The translations under genes were made by a program, and so were the position numbers. The notes below the pieces were generated by a model. That model did not search any database. It was not told the origin of the DNA and saw nothing but the letters and a program-made list of their open reading frames with translations. Source: an uncultured Caulobacteraceae bacterium (lineage in GTDB: Bacteria; Pseudomonadota; Alphaproteobacteria; Caulobacterales; Caulobacteraceae). From it: 64,000 bases of DNA. Shown here piece by piece: positions 36,154-45,178 of the stretch. The stretch's first letter is position 1. Each line of letters opens with the position of its first letter. The stretch spans positions 32,831-96,830 of the forward strand of contig CAKZPF010000009.1 of assembly GCA_937138625.1 (NCBI GenBank), read 5' to 3'.

Positions 36154-37461
36154 TTACCACCTGCGCTCAAAGCGCCTGCGCAGCAAAACCGCTGCCAAGT
36201 TCATCACAATCATAAAGCCCAGCAACACGATAATGGCCGCCGCGGTGCGATCACGGAACGAACGCTCGGAAGCATTTTCCCAAATGTAGATCTGCACTGG
36301 CAAAGCCGTCGAGGGGGCCATCACGCTTTCTGGCGCACTGGGCACAAACGACACCATGCCAATCATCAACAAGGGCGCGGTCTCGCCCAGGGCCTGAGCC
36401 ATAGAAATGATGGTGCCCGTCAGAATGCCTGGCGCAGCCAGCGGCAGAACATGCTGGAACACGGACTGGTTTTTTGAGGCCCCCAGGGCCAAGGCCGCTT
36501 GGCGGATACTGGGCGAAACCGCCTTTAACGACGCGCGGGTGGAAATGATAATGGTGGGCAACACCATCAGGGCCAACACCACCCCGCCGACAATGGGGGC
36601 GGATCGCGGCATGCCAAAGAAATTGATCAACACCGCCAAGCCCAACAAACCAAACACGATCGACGGCACCGCCGCCAAATTGTTGATGTTGATTTCAATA
36701 AAGTCGGTGAATTTGTTTTTGGGGGCAAACTCTTCAAGGTACACAGCCGCCGCCACCGCCAACGGCACTGACAACAGCAAAGTCACGCTTAGGGTAAAGA
36801 ACGAGCCCACGATCGCGCCCCACAACCCGGCTATTTCAGGCTGTGTGCTGTCTGACCGCGTGAACAACAGAGTGTTGAATTTGGATTTGATCTGACCTTG
36901 GGATTTCAGCTCATCCAGCCAATCCAATTGCCGGTCCGTCAGCGGGCGGTTATCTTCGGCCACGCTGCGCTTGATTTCGCCTTTGAAATAGAGGTCGGCC
37001 TGGTCATCCAGGGGGGCCGTTAAACTGAAGGTCTGACCAATCAGGCTGGGGTCGGCCAAAACTTTTTCCCGCAGAACAAATCCAAACTCTTGGCTGACCA
37101 AATCACGCAAGGCTTTGCGATTGGTGCGGCTGTTTTCCACATCCAGCTTGTCCCGCAAAGACTGCACGATGATGGCATCATAATTGATCCCACGCAAACT
37201 GGCCTCGTCGCGCTGGCCTTCGGGGGCAAAGCGGTCGGCATCCACAGTCACATTCAACTGGATCTCGTGCATCCAAAAGGCGCGATAGCCGTCTTTCACG
37301 ATGCTGCCCAACAGGATCAGCAAAAAAGCCACAGCAAAACCAATGGCAATCTGCCCATACAGACGAAATCGTTTTTCCGCACGGCGACGCTTCACCAGAC
37401 TTTTGCTGATGCGGTCCGTGGTGCTCGCGGAAGAGCTCGTGCTGGCTGCCATATCCGTCAT
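36154..37461 (-). CDS. pstA: Phosphate ABC transporter permease PstA
   Basis: Inner-membrane permease of the Pi importer. ATG 37461 (435 residues) overlaps the pstC stop by one base (TAATG). It is longer than E. coli PstA because of an extra N-terminal periplasmic region of about 200 residues between the first helix and the transport domain, the DUF3333 type typical of alphaproteobacteria. The permease core has [13 protein letters not shown] and the EAA-like loop [10 protein letters not shown]. Confidence 0.93.
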   Translation of the reverse strand: MTDMAASTSSSASTTDRISKSLVKRRRAEKRFRLYGQIAIGFAVAFLLILLGSIVKDGYRAFWMHEIQLNVTVDADRFAPEGQRDEASLRGINYDAIIVQSLRDKLDVENSRTNRKALRDLVSQEFGFVLREKVLADPSLIGQTFSLTAPLDDQADLYFKGEIKRSVAEDNRPLTDRQLDWLDELKSQGQIKSKFNTLLFTRSDSTQPEIAGLWGAIVGSFFTLSVTLLLSVPLAVAAAVYLEEFAPKNKFTDFIEININNLAAVPSIVFGLLGLAVLINFFGMPRSAPIVGGVVLALMVLPTIIISTRASLKAVSPSIRQAALALGASKNQSVFQHVLPLAAPGILTGTIISMAQALGETAPLLMIGMVSFVPSAPESVMAPSTALPVQIYIWENASERSFRDRTAAAIIVLLGFMIVMNLAAVLLRRRFERRW

Positions 37462-38849
37462 TATTCGTATTTCTCGCGATATTTCTGGACGACCCGTAGG
37501 GCCAGGATGTTCAGACACAGGGTGGCCACAAACAGGGTCAGGCCCAGGCCAAAGGCTGCCAAGGTTTTCGGGCTGTCAAACTCTTGGTCACCGGTCAACA
37601 GCATCACAATTTGCACCGTAACCGTTGTCACCTGGTCCAACGGGTTGGCCGTCAGATTGGCCGCTTGGCCTGCGGCCATGGTCACGATCATGGTTTCGCC
37701 GATGGCGCGACTGACCGCCAACAACAAGGCCCCAACGATGCCCGGCAGGGCGGCGGGCAACACCACATTTTTAACCGTCTCCGACTGGGTGGCCCCCATG
37801 GCATAGGCCCCATCACGCAAAGCCTGGGGCACCGCGTTGATCACATCATCTGACAAGGAGGAGATGAACGGAATGATCATAATGCCCATGACAACGCCCG
37901 CCGCCAAAGCGCTTTGATTGGGGACGGACATACCCATGGTTTCCGCCACCGAACGGACAAAAGGGCCCACCGTTAGGGCCGCGAAAAAGCCGTACACCAC
38001 CGTGGGAATACCCGCCAAAATTTCCAACACAGGCTTAATGATGTCCCGCGCGCGCTTGCTGGCATACTCCGAAAGATAAATGGCCGAAAACAAGCCAATG
38101 GGGGCGGCCGTGATCATGGCGATCACCATGATCAACATGGTGCCCGCAAACAACGGCACCGCACCAAAGGCGCCGGACTGGCCCACCTGATCGGCACGCA
38201 AAGCGATCTGCGGCGACCACTTCATACCAAACAGGAACTCGAAAATCGAAACCGATTGGAAAAAGCGCAAGGACTCGAACAGCAAGGACATAACAATGCC
38301 CACGGTGGTCAAAACCGCCACCGCAGAGGCCAAAATCAGCAAGCCATTGACGAAACGTTCCACCACTGGTCGCGCACGCAGATCCGGCGCCAAGCGACGG
38401 CGCGTCATCACCAGGCCCAACACGGCAGCCACCGCCACCAAGGCCAGCACGGCCCCACGAATCAGGGACTTCAAGCGCTCGTAATGATCAGCGGCAGCCG
38501 CCAAGGCGGCTTCGGGAAAGACGATGGTGCTCAGATCTTCATAACCAAAGGCCAAGGCCTCGGCTTGACGCAAGAACAGCTCGATACGTTCGGGCGGTAA
38601 GGCCAGAATTTCAGCAGGCAAGCCGCCACGCACCATGGCGGTCATCAGCCGATCTTGCAGCAGCAAGGCCACCAGCAAGATGATCAGGGCGGGCACCCCG
38701 GTCCACAAGGCCGCATACCAGCCGTGATAGCCCGGACGCGAATGCAGGCGCACACCCTGTTGTTGAGCAAACCCATGGGCCTTGCGCGCAGCCTGGACAT
38801 AGACCAAACCCATCAACGCCAGCACCAAAGCGGTCAAAAACCAAAGCAT
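37461..38849 (-). CDS. pstC: Phosphate ABC transporter permease PstC
   Basis: The second permease of the Pi importer, 462 residues. An extra N-terminal domain with two or three helices precedes the canonical core (SIFEFLFGMKWSPQ, PVLEILAGIPTVVYGFFA, EAA loop AYAMGATQSETVKN). No PstS phosphate-binding protein gene is adjacent, although it normally lies just upstream. Confidence 0.93.
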   Translation of the reverse strand: MLWFLTALVLALMGLVYVQAARKAHGFAQQQGVRLHSRPGYHGWYAALWTGVPALIILLVALLLQDRLMTAMVRGGLPAEILALPPERIELFLRQAEALAFGYEDLSTIVFPEAALAAAADHYERLKSLIRGAVLALVAVAAVLGLVMTRRRLAPDLRARPVVERFVNGLLILASAVAVLTTVGIVMSLLFESLRFFQSVSIFEFLFGMKWSPQIALRADQVGQSGAFGAVPLFAGTMLIMVIAMITAAPIGLFSAIYLSEYASKRARDIIKPVLEILAGIPTVVYGFFAALTVGPFVRSVAETMGMSVPNQSALAAGVVMGIMIIPFISSLSDDVINAVPQALRDGAYAMGATQSETVKNVVLPAALPGIVGALLLAVSRAIGETMIVTMAAGQAANLTANPLDQVTTVTVQIVMLLTGDQEFDSPKTLAAFGLGLTLFVATLCLNILALRVVQKYREKYE

Positions 38850-39070
38850 GAAAAGCCCATCCCCACGACCTGAAAATTCGCGCGGACTATGAGGGAAAAC
38901 TTAACAAAGTGCAAGCGGAAAACCCAGGCACGCCCTAGGCATACCAAACAACAGCAAACACAAACACAAGATCACATGCAGATCAACGCACAAAGATCTT
39001 GAATTCATTCAGGCTTACGGGTCTAGGCTTTAGGATACACGAGAAATACTATTTGTCCGTATACGGAATA
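38850..39070. other. 221-base gap between phoR and pstC
   Basis: There is no gene here. It contains a 12-base perfect palindrome TCCGTATACGGA (39056-39067), just after the phoR stop and flanked by ATACTA direct repeats, and a low-complexity CAAACA tract. A canonical Pho box (two CTGTCAT-like repeats 11 bases apart) is not visible. Confidence 0.45.
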
Positions 39071-40504
39071 CTAGTCGTGCTCTTCATTGTGGCGAGGAAA
39101 ATAAACACTGAACACCGAGCCCTTATCCAGACGGCTTTCGATAATAAAGCCGCCACGGTGACGGTTCACAATATGTTTGACGATCGCGAGCCCAAGGCCC
39201 GTGCCCTCGCGGTCACCACTTTTTTGCCCCTCCACGCGATAAAAGCGCTCGCATAGGCGGGGCAGATATTGGCGATCAACACCACGACCTTCATCAAAGA
39301 CGCGGAACACCACATACCGATCACCAGGGTGCACATCAGGCGTGAGCACAGACACCCGAGGCGCGCCCGCATCGGCGGGCGTCAAGGCGTCCTCGGCGTC
39401 CACATCGCCCTCCATCACCACGCGCACGGTACAATTGTCATCGGAGTACTTCACAGCGTTATGCACCAAGTTCTGCAACACCTGGGTCAATTCGTTTTTG
39501 TCCCCCATCACCGGGGCGGTGGGCAAGGCGTCCGGCTTGACGATGGTGATGCCGCGTTCTTCGGCGATGGGGTCCAACCCATCCAGCACATCTTGTAAAA
39601 CCGTTGACAGGTCCACCTCGTTTGACGGGGGGATGTGCTCGTTAAGCTCGACGCGGCTGAGACTGAGAAGGTCATTGATCAGACGCATCATCCGATCCGC
39701 CTGCACGGTCATGATGTTCAAAAAGCGCATTTGCGCATCGGGATCCTCGCGGGCAGGCCCTTTGATGGTCTCAATAAAGCCCGCCAGAGAGGCCAAAGGT
39801 GTGCGCAATTCATGGGAAGCATTGGCCAGAAAGTCGGCGCGCATGCGCTCATTGCGCTTGGCGGCGGTTTCGTCGTGCAGCACAGCGATCACCCGCTTGA
39901 CAGGTTGGCTGCGGTCCCGGTTCAATGGCGACATAGTGGCCCGCCAAAAGCGATCAACGGCACCTGTGGCTTGATAGCTCAGGACCCGTGTGCGCCCGCC
40001 CAAAAAGACCTCGTTGATGGTTTCTAAAACCTCGGCTTGTCGGATGGTTTTTTCAAGGTCTGCATGACCAGGCGGCAGTTTAAACAACCGCCGTGCCTCG
40101 GCATTGGCATAGATGATCATGCGCTTGCGTTCCGTATCCGTATCGACCTGTTCAATCACCAAGGTGGGATCCGGCATGCGCTCGGCCAGGCTTTCGAAAA
40201 AATCACTATCAAAGCCATTGTTGGCGGCCTTGGGCGGTGTGGTTTCCGGCCCCATCATGGTCATAGGTAGGGCTGTGCTCGTGGTCTCGGTGGCTTTGGC
40301 CTTGTCCATACGGCTCCACATCACGCGGGCCACCACACCCCCCACCAGCACGGACCCGCACAGGGCAGAAAGTGTGGCCTGGCCCAATTGCCCATAGTGT
40401 GCCATCAAGATGATCAGCCATATGGCCGCCACAACCAATACGATATCCAGCACCAGGTGTTGGCGTTTATAGCTGCGCACAAAGTCTTGCCAAAGTCCCA
40501 TCAT
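39071..40504 (-). CDS. phoR: Phosphate sensor histidine kinase PhoR
   Basis: An inner-membrane kinase and phosphatase for PhoB. I chose ATG 40504 (477 residues); the frame is open to 40561. Two N-terminal helices flank a very short loop, as in PhoR. A PAS-like domain (MPDPTLVIEQ) is followed by HisKA (FLANASHELRTPLASL) and the ATPase boxes NLVHNAVKYS, VFDEGRGVD and GTGLGLAIVKHIV. It is first in the phoR-pst-phoU-phoB block. Confidence 0.94.
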   Translation of the reverse strand: MMGLWQDFVRSYKRQHLVLDIVLVVAAIWLIILMAHYGQLGQATLSALCGSVLVGGVVARVMWSRMDKAKATETTSTALPMTMMGPETTPPKAANNGFDSDFFESLAERMPDPTLVIEQVDTDTERKRMIIYANAEARRLFKLPPGHADLEKTIRQAEVLETINEVFLGGRTRVLSYQATGAVDRFWRATMSPLNRDRSQPVKRVIAVLHDETAAKRNERMRADFLANASHELRTPLASLAGFIETIKGPAREDPDAQMRFLNIMTVQADRMMRLINDLLSLSRVELNEHIPPSNEVDLSTVLQDVLDGLDPIAEERGITIVKPDALPTAPVMGDKNELTQVLQNLVHNAVKYSDDNCTVRVVMEGDVDAEDALTPADAGAPRVSVLTPDVHPGDRYVVFRVFDEGRGVDRQYLPRLCERFYRVEGQKSGDREGTGLGLAIVKHIVNRHRGGFIIESRLDKGSVFSVYFPRHNEEHD

Positions 40505-40590
40505 CGCGGTCCGTTCATACTGGTTCCTTATGCGCCCAAGGTAAAGCGCACCCCTTTCCAATTGGCAAACGCATGTAAATTTTCGAAAAT

Positions 40591-41367
40591 CTAAGCCATA
40601 GGCCCGTTCAGAGACAACGGTACCGTAAGATCAAAAAGATCACACAACACATCATCGCCCAAAACCGCGTCTGGGGTGCCCATTGCATAACGCTGTCCGG
40701 CTTTTAACAGCAGCACCTGGTCGGCATGCTGGCGTGCATGATAGGGCTCGTGCAAGATCATCATGATGCCCAAGCCCGCAGCCTTCAGCTCATGGGCCAA
40801 GGTGAAGATCATTTGCTGGAATTTCAGATCCAAGGCGGCTGTGGGCTCATCAAGAAAGATGTAACTGTGCCCCTTCCGCGGCGCATGTGCCTTGTGGGCT
40901 TCGGGCCAGATTTGCGTCAGGGTGCGCGCCAATTGCACCCGCTGTTTTTCCCCACCCGACAGCACCGTATAATCCTCGTGACGCAGATCCCAAACACCGG
41001 TGCGCTGCATCACGGCCTGGGCGATGTCTCGATCGGCAGGCGTGATGGCGCCTGGGCTGTGAGGATGACGACCCATCATCACCACATCGGCAACGGGAAA
41101 GGGGAATGCCAGCTCTCGGCTTTGTGACAAGACCGCCCGGCGCTGTGCCAAATCCCGCGCGGACACCGCCCGCTGGTCTTGCCCGTCAATACTGACGTGC
41201 CCCGCTGACGGTGCCAAGCTGCCTGTCAAACATTTCAACAAGGTGGATTTGCCGGCTCCATTGGGACCCATCACCGCCAAGATTTCACCTGGGCGCACCT
41301 GACACGAGACATCCCGCAACAGCACCTTGCGCCCCCGTTCGATGCGCAGATCGTGCCCCTCGATCAT
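40591..41367 (-). CDS. hmuV: Haem ABC transporter ATPase HmuV
   Basis: ATPase of the periplasm-to-cytoplasm haem importer. Start 41367 gives the four-base ATGA overlap with hmuU (258 residues). Walker A GPNGAGKST, signature LSGGEKQRVQLAR and Walker B YIFLDEPTAALD are present. Last gene of the haem operon; its stop abuts the palindrome ATTTTCGAAAAT (40579-40590). Confidence 0.93.
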   Translation of the reverse strand: MIEGHDLRIERGRKVLLRDVSCQVRPGEILAVMGPNGAGKSTLLKCLTGSLAPSAGHVSIDGQDQRAVSARDLAQRRAVLSQSRELAFPFPVADVVMMGRHPHSPGAITPADRDIAQAVMQRTGVWDLRHEDYTVLSGGEKQRVQLARTLTQIWPEAHKAHAPRKGHSYIFLDEPTAALDLKFQQMIFTLAHELKAAGLGIMMILHEPYHARQHADQVLLLKAGQRYAMGTPDAVLGDDVLCDLFDLTVPLSLNGPMA

Positions 41368-42377
41368 AGCCGTCGCCCTGCAAATTGCCGCGCCATCAGC
41401 CACAGGAAAAAGGGACCACCAATCAGCCCCGTCAAAATGCCCACCGGCAACTCGGCTGGGGCCACCAACACCCGAGAAAAGCTATCCGCCACCACCATTA
41501 AACTGGCCCCCAAAAGCGCCGAGGCCGGCAACAACCGTCGATGGTCGCCCCCCATCATCAAGCGCACCAGATGCGGCACAATCAAACCCACAAACACAAT
41601 GATGCCGCTGACGGCAACCGCCGCCCCCACACACAAGGCGGCGCCCAAAATGATATGCCGTTTCAGGTGTTCAACCTCGACGCCCAAATACCGGGCTTCG
41701 TCTTCACCCAACAGCACAAGATTAAGCGCTTTGGCCTGTCGCCACACCACCACCATGGCCGGCAGAACAATGGCCGCACAGACCAGAACGGCGGGCCACA
41801 GCGCACCCCCCAATGACCCCATCATCCAGAAATTGATGCTGCGCAACTGCTGATCATCACTCAGAAAACTGACAAAATTGATCCCCGCCAGGGCCATGGC
41901 GTTGATAGCAATGCCCGCCAACAACATGCTGGCCACCGAAACTTGCCCCGCTGCCGCGGCAATGCGAAAAATCACCGCTGTGGTGATCAGCCCGCCCAAA
42001 AACGCCGCACCCGACAGGGCGACCATGCCCCACAATCCCGGCAAGGCCGTGACACCCGCCACAATACAGACACTGGCGAAAAAAGCCGCACCGCTGGTGA
42101 TGCCAATCAGGCCGGGATCGGCCAGCGGGTTGCGAAACAAACCCTGCAAAGCTGCGCCCGAGACCGCCAAGGCCGCCCCCACCACAACCCCCAAGGCCAC
42201 GCGCGGCAAACGAATATTGAGCAAAACCTGAAGTTGCTGATCACTCAGGCCCAGCACCAAATCCTGAAGAGGAATGCGGTAGCTGCCCACGGCCACACCA
42301 CCCACCACCACCAAAGCCAACAGACCACAAAACAGAGCGGGCCAGCGGGCGGTGTGCGGCAAGACGGGACGCATCAT
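41364..42377 (-). CDS. hmuU: Haem ABC transporter permease HmuU
   Basis: A 337-residue FecCD/BtuC-type permease with about ten helices. The family signature GAALQGLFRNPLADPGLIGI is present, with GLIVPHLVRLMMGGDHRRLLP near the C-terminus. It is translationally coupled to hmuV and lies six bases after hmuT. Confidence 0.93.
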   Translation of the reverse strand: MMRPVLPHTARWPALFCGLLALVVVGGVAVGSYRIPLQDLVLGLSDQQLQVLLNIRLPRVALGVVVGAALAVSGAALQGLFRNPLADPGLIGITSGAAFFASVCIVAGVTALPGLWGMVALSGAAFLGGLITTAVIFRIAAAAGQVSVASMLLAGIAINAMALAGINFVSFLSDDQQLRSINFWMMGSLGGALWPAVLVCAAIVLPAMVVVWRQAKALNLVLLGEDEARYLGVEVEHLKRHIILGAALCVGAAVAVSGIIVFVGLIVPHLVRLMMGGDHRRLLPASALLGASLMVVADSFSRVLVAPAELPVGILTGLIGGPFFLWLMARQFAGRRL

Positions 42378-42383
42378 AGGGTC

Positions 42384-43262
42384 CTATTCTGCGCTTTGGT
42401 GATAGGCCTCGAACAGGATATTGGCGGCCTCAACAGTGCGGGGACCAAAACCCAACAACAGCAGAGGATCCAAAGCCACCACACGGCCCGCCTTGCCGGC
42501 CGGCGTTTCGGAAAACCCAGGGGCACTCAGAAGGCCGCTGCTGCCGCCATGTTGGTCCAGACCTTCGGTAGAGGTGACAATGACCTCGGGCGCGAGCTCA
42601 ACAACCGCCTCAGGCGTCAGGGGCTTATAGCCCTCAAAGCCAGCGGCAACATTCTCCGCCCCCGACAGCGCCAGAATGCCATCGCCCGCCGTGCCTCGGC
42701 CGGCCACCATCGGTGGGCCTTTGCCGTGCACCAGAACCAACAGGGCCTTGGGTTTTTGCGTCTGGGCGATGCGTTGCGAGAGATCCTCCTCGGCTTCCCA
42801 AATGGCATTGGCGAGATCCGTGGCCTTTTTCTCGGTGCCGGTCAGCGCGCCCAAGGTCGAGATCATGGTATAGACCCCGCGCATATCCTCGGGCTTGGAA
42901 ACGGTGATCACCTTCACGCCGGTGGCTTCGATTTGCTTAACCGCGGCCTGGGGGCCTATGTCATCAATGGCGATGATTTCGGTGGGCTTGACGCCCAAAA
43001 CACCCTCGGCGGATATGGCCCGGGGATAGCCCACCTTGGGCAGGTCCGTGACGTCTTCTGGGTATGTGCTGGTGATGTCCACCGCCACGATGCCATCGTC
43101 TTGGTTCAAGGCATACAGGGTTTCAGTCAGGGCCCCGCCAATGACCACGCGTCGGGTCTCGTCAGCGGTCTCGGTTTGCCCACCACAAGCACTCAGAACA
43201 GCGGCACAGACACAAGCGGCCAGCGCCGAAACCATTCGGGTTTTCAAAAACATCAACATCAA
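42384..43262 (-). CDS. hmuT: Periplasmic haem-binding protein HmuT
   Basis: This substrate-binding protein, about 292 residues, delivers haem to HmuUV. It has a lipoprotein-like signal (lipobox LSAC followed by GGQ), so it may be membrane-tethered. It has the class III binding-protein plan (RRVVIGGALTETLYAL ... PRAISAEGVLGVKPTEIIAI) and the Tyr-rich haem site expected in the family. Several ATG codons cluster at the start, so the exact start is uncertain. Confidence 0.9.
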   Translation of the reverse strand: MMLMFLKTRMVSALAACVCAAVLSACGGQTETADETRRVVIGGALTETLYALNQDDGIVAVDITSTYPEDVTDLPKVGYPRAISAEGVLGVKPTEIIAIDDIGPQAAVKQIEATGVKVITVSKPEDMRGVYTMISTLGALTGTEKKATDLANAIWEAEEDLSQRIAQTQKPKALLVLVHGKGPPMVAGRGTAGDGILALSGAENVAAGFEGYKPLTPEAVVELAPEVIVTSTEGLDQHGGSSGLLSAPGFSETPAGKAGRVVALDPLLLLGFGPRTVEAANILFEAYHQSAE

Positions 43263-43294
43263 TCTCCGGTTACACCCGCAAGGGGTGGGCTCAG

Positions 43295-44362
43295 TCAGGC
43301 TTTGGGCAGGTCGGCCACAATGCCGCGCCAGCTCTCAAGCTCGGGTATACCCGGTTTGCGTTTGCCAAAAAAGGTCACAATCAATTCGTTGTCGTGGCCA
43401 TAGACCTCAAGGGCGGTGACAATGCCGTCCACAGTCGGCTTCAGGGTCACCCAGCTTTGGGCAATTTTGTCCTCGTTCAGGTGCAAATTGAACTTAGGAT
43501 CCATAACGTTCACCCAAGTTTCGTAGTCCATCAGCTTGTTGACCGGGCCGGTGTGAATCTGGATACATCCCCGGTTGCCCACAAAGACCATGATCTCGAC
43601 CTCGCGGTCACGGGCCATTTCCAAGACCTGACGAGAGGCTGAATTTTCCACGCGATAGGCCTTATCCTCTCCGGCCAAACGCAAGGCTTGGATACGGCCC
43701 ACTTTGTACTTCATCAGCATGGGATAGAAGTCGTGCGTGTCTTTCAATTTGGTCCAATGGGTCCGCAGGGCTTCGGCATCGATTTCCGCGTCTGGGCGGT
43801 CGGCCCTTTTCTCAGAATAGGCTGTCAGCTCCAGCGGCATATGCTGATCCTCGGCCGCAAATTCCCGAACCAAGGCCTGATAGGCCTCTTCATCGGATTT
43901 ATTCGTCAGATAGATCTTGTGCAGAGCATCGCCGGCCTTGTCGAAGAATTGAATGCTGCGATTAAGACCCGCACGACCGGGCTCTTCTACGGCAAAGGCC
44001 AGACCCCAGTGGCTCATGAACAGGCGCAGGTCAATGTCAGGATTGACGAACAGGCCATGCTTCATCTTGCCTTGCTCAAAGAAACTGGCGTTGTCATAAA
44101 CCCCTTTGCGCTCGTGCACGCAGCTTTCGTTCCGGGTCAGGGCCATGACCTCACCCAAGGGCTTAATGGCTTTCAAAATGTCTTGGGGCTCTGGCCGCAG
44201 ACGGGTCACGCCTTCACCCACACGTGCGGCCAACAGGTCGGCCTCTGACACCCCCAAGCGGGACGCCAGGTCCCGAGCGCGCAATTTGGGCTCAGCGGCT
44301 TTCAAGTCTTCGTAGCGGCTTTTCAAATCCTTCAGATCTGATGGCAATGTGGTGATGTCCAT
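43295..44362 (-). CDS. hmuS: Haem-degrading/trafficking protein HmuS
   Basis: A cytoplasmic HemS/HmuS-family protein that binds imported haem and releases or degrades it. Start 44362 (355 residues) has a near-perfect AAGGAGGT; a longer frame begins at 44383. The two internally repeated halves of the family are visible (ALTRNESCVHERKGVYDN and VGNRGCIQIHTGPV). Confidence 0.92.
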   Translation of the reverse strand: MDITTLPSDLKDLKSRYEDLKAAEPKLRARDLASRLGVSEADLLAARVGEGVTRLRPEPQDILKAIKPLGEVMALTRNESCVHERKGVYDNASFFEQGKMKHGLFVNPDIDLRLFMSHWGLAFAVEEPGRAGLNRSIQFFDKAGDALHKIYLTNKSDEEAYQALVREFAAEDQHMPLELTAYSEKRADRPDAEIDAEALRTHWTKLKDTHDFYPMLMKYKVGRIQALRLAGEDKAYRVENSASRQVLEMARDREVEIMVFVGNRGCIQIHTGPVNKLMDYETWVNVMDPKFNLHLNEDKIAQSWVTLKPTVDGIVTALEVYGHDNELIVTFFGKRKPGIPELESWRGIVADLPKA

Positions 44363-44395
44363 AAGGACCTCCTTATATATCAAAACGGGGCTGTC

Positions 44396-45178
44396 TTAGC
44401 CCCGGATGGAGAAGTTTACCGGCACCCGCACCCAAGCGGACACTGCCTGACCATTGCGTTTAACCGGCTCAAACTCCCAAGATTTCACGGCGGACAACGC
44501 GGCCTGGTCCAGAAGTTTATAGCCTGATGAGCCTTCGATCTTCAGGTTTTGGGCCTTACCGTTCGGGCCGATATAGGCGTGTAACACCACCAACCCCTGT
44601 TGCCCCAAGGCAAAGGCCCGGCGGGGGTATTGAGGTGTCGTTTTGCGGCGATACTGTGCATCTTCGATCACGTCACGCTTGGCCAATCCCATCGCCCCGG
44701 CAGGGGATGGCGCCGCCGCACCCGCCTGAGCCATATTTGTGGTGTTGGGCATGGTGTTGGCAGCCTTGGATGATGAGTCGACCGCCGCCGCAGGGCGTGG
44801 AGTGGGCAAGGCGTTTGCTGTTACAGTGTGCGCACGCGTGGGCGTGGCCTGCAGCGCCATCACGCTTGGCAAAGGTGGGGCCGCTTCGGCCACCTGAACC
44901 GACGAGGTGGGTTGCGGTGTTACCACAGGCTTTGACGGTGAGTTCTCAGCCATCTGCGGTGTGGGCTGAGGGTTGGCCACCTTAGGAGCGGGCACCCAAT
45001 AGACCGCCATGTCCATCACCGGGCAACTCTCAAGCGCCGCCGGCGTTTTCGGGGCGAGCGTAATCCCCGCCACAACCGCCACATTCAGCATCACCGAAGC
45101 CCCCAGGGCCGCCGTCCAGCGGCCCAGCCCCGCACCACGCGGAGGTTGAGGCAGAGCAATGCTGAGAGGGGCTACCAC
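44396..45178 (-). CDS. tonB: Energy transducer TonB
   Basis: This 260-residue protein, starting at GTG, overlaps the receptor stop by seven bases. It has one N-terminal helix (GASVMLNVAVVAGITLA), a long Pro/Ala-rich spacer and the C-terminal TonB fold (YPRRAFALGQQGLVVLHAYI ... SGYKLLDQAALSAVKSWEF). It couples the proton motive force to the receptor. exbB and exbD are not in the operon. Confidence 0.92.
   Translation of the reverse strand: MVAPLSIALPQPPRGAGLGRWTAALGASVMLNVAVVAGITLAPKTPAALESCPVMDMAVYWVPAPKVANPQPTPQMAENSPSKPVVTPQPTSSVQVAEAAPPLPSVMALQATPTRAHTVTANALPTPRPAAAVDSSSKAANTMPNTTNMAQAGAAAPSPAGAMGLAKRDVIEDAQYRRKTTPQYPRRAFALGQQGLVVLHAYIGPNGKAQNLKIEGSSGYKLLDQAALSAVKSWEFEPVKRNGQAVSAWVRVPVNFSIRG

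Noticed and set aside
41943..43403. A 486-residue open frame on the plus strand
   Set aside because: It is antisense to hmuU, hmuT and the end of hmuS.
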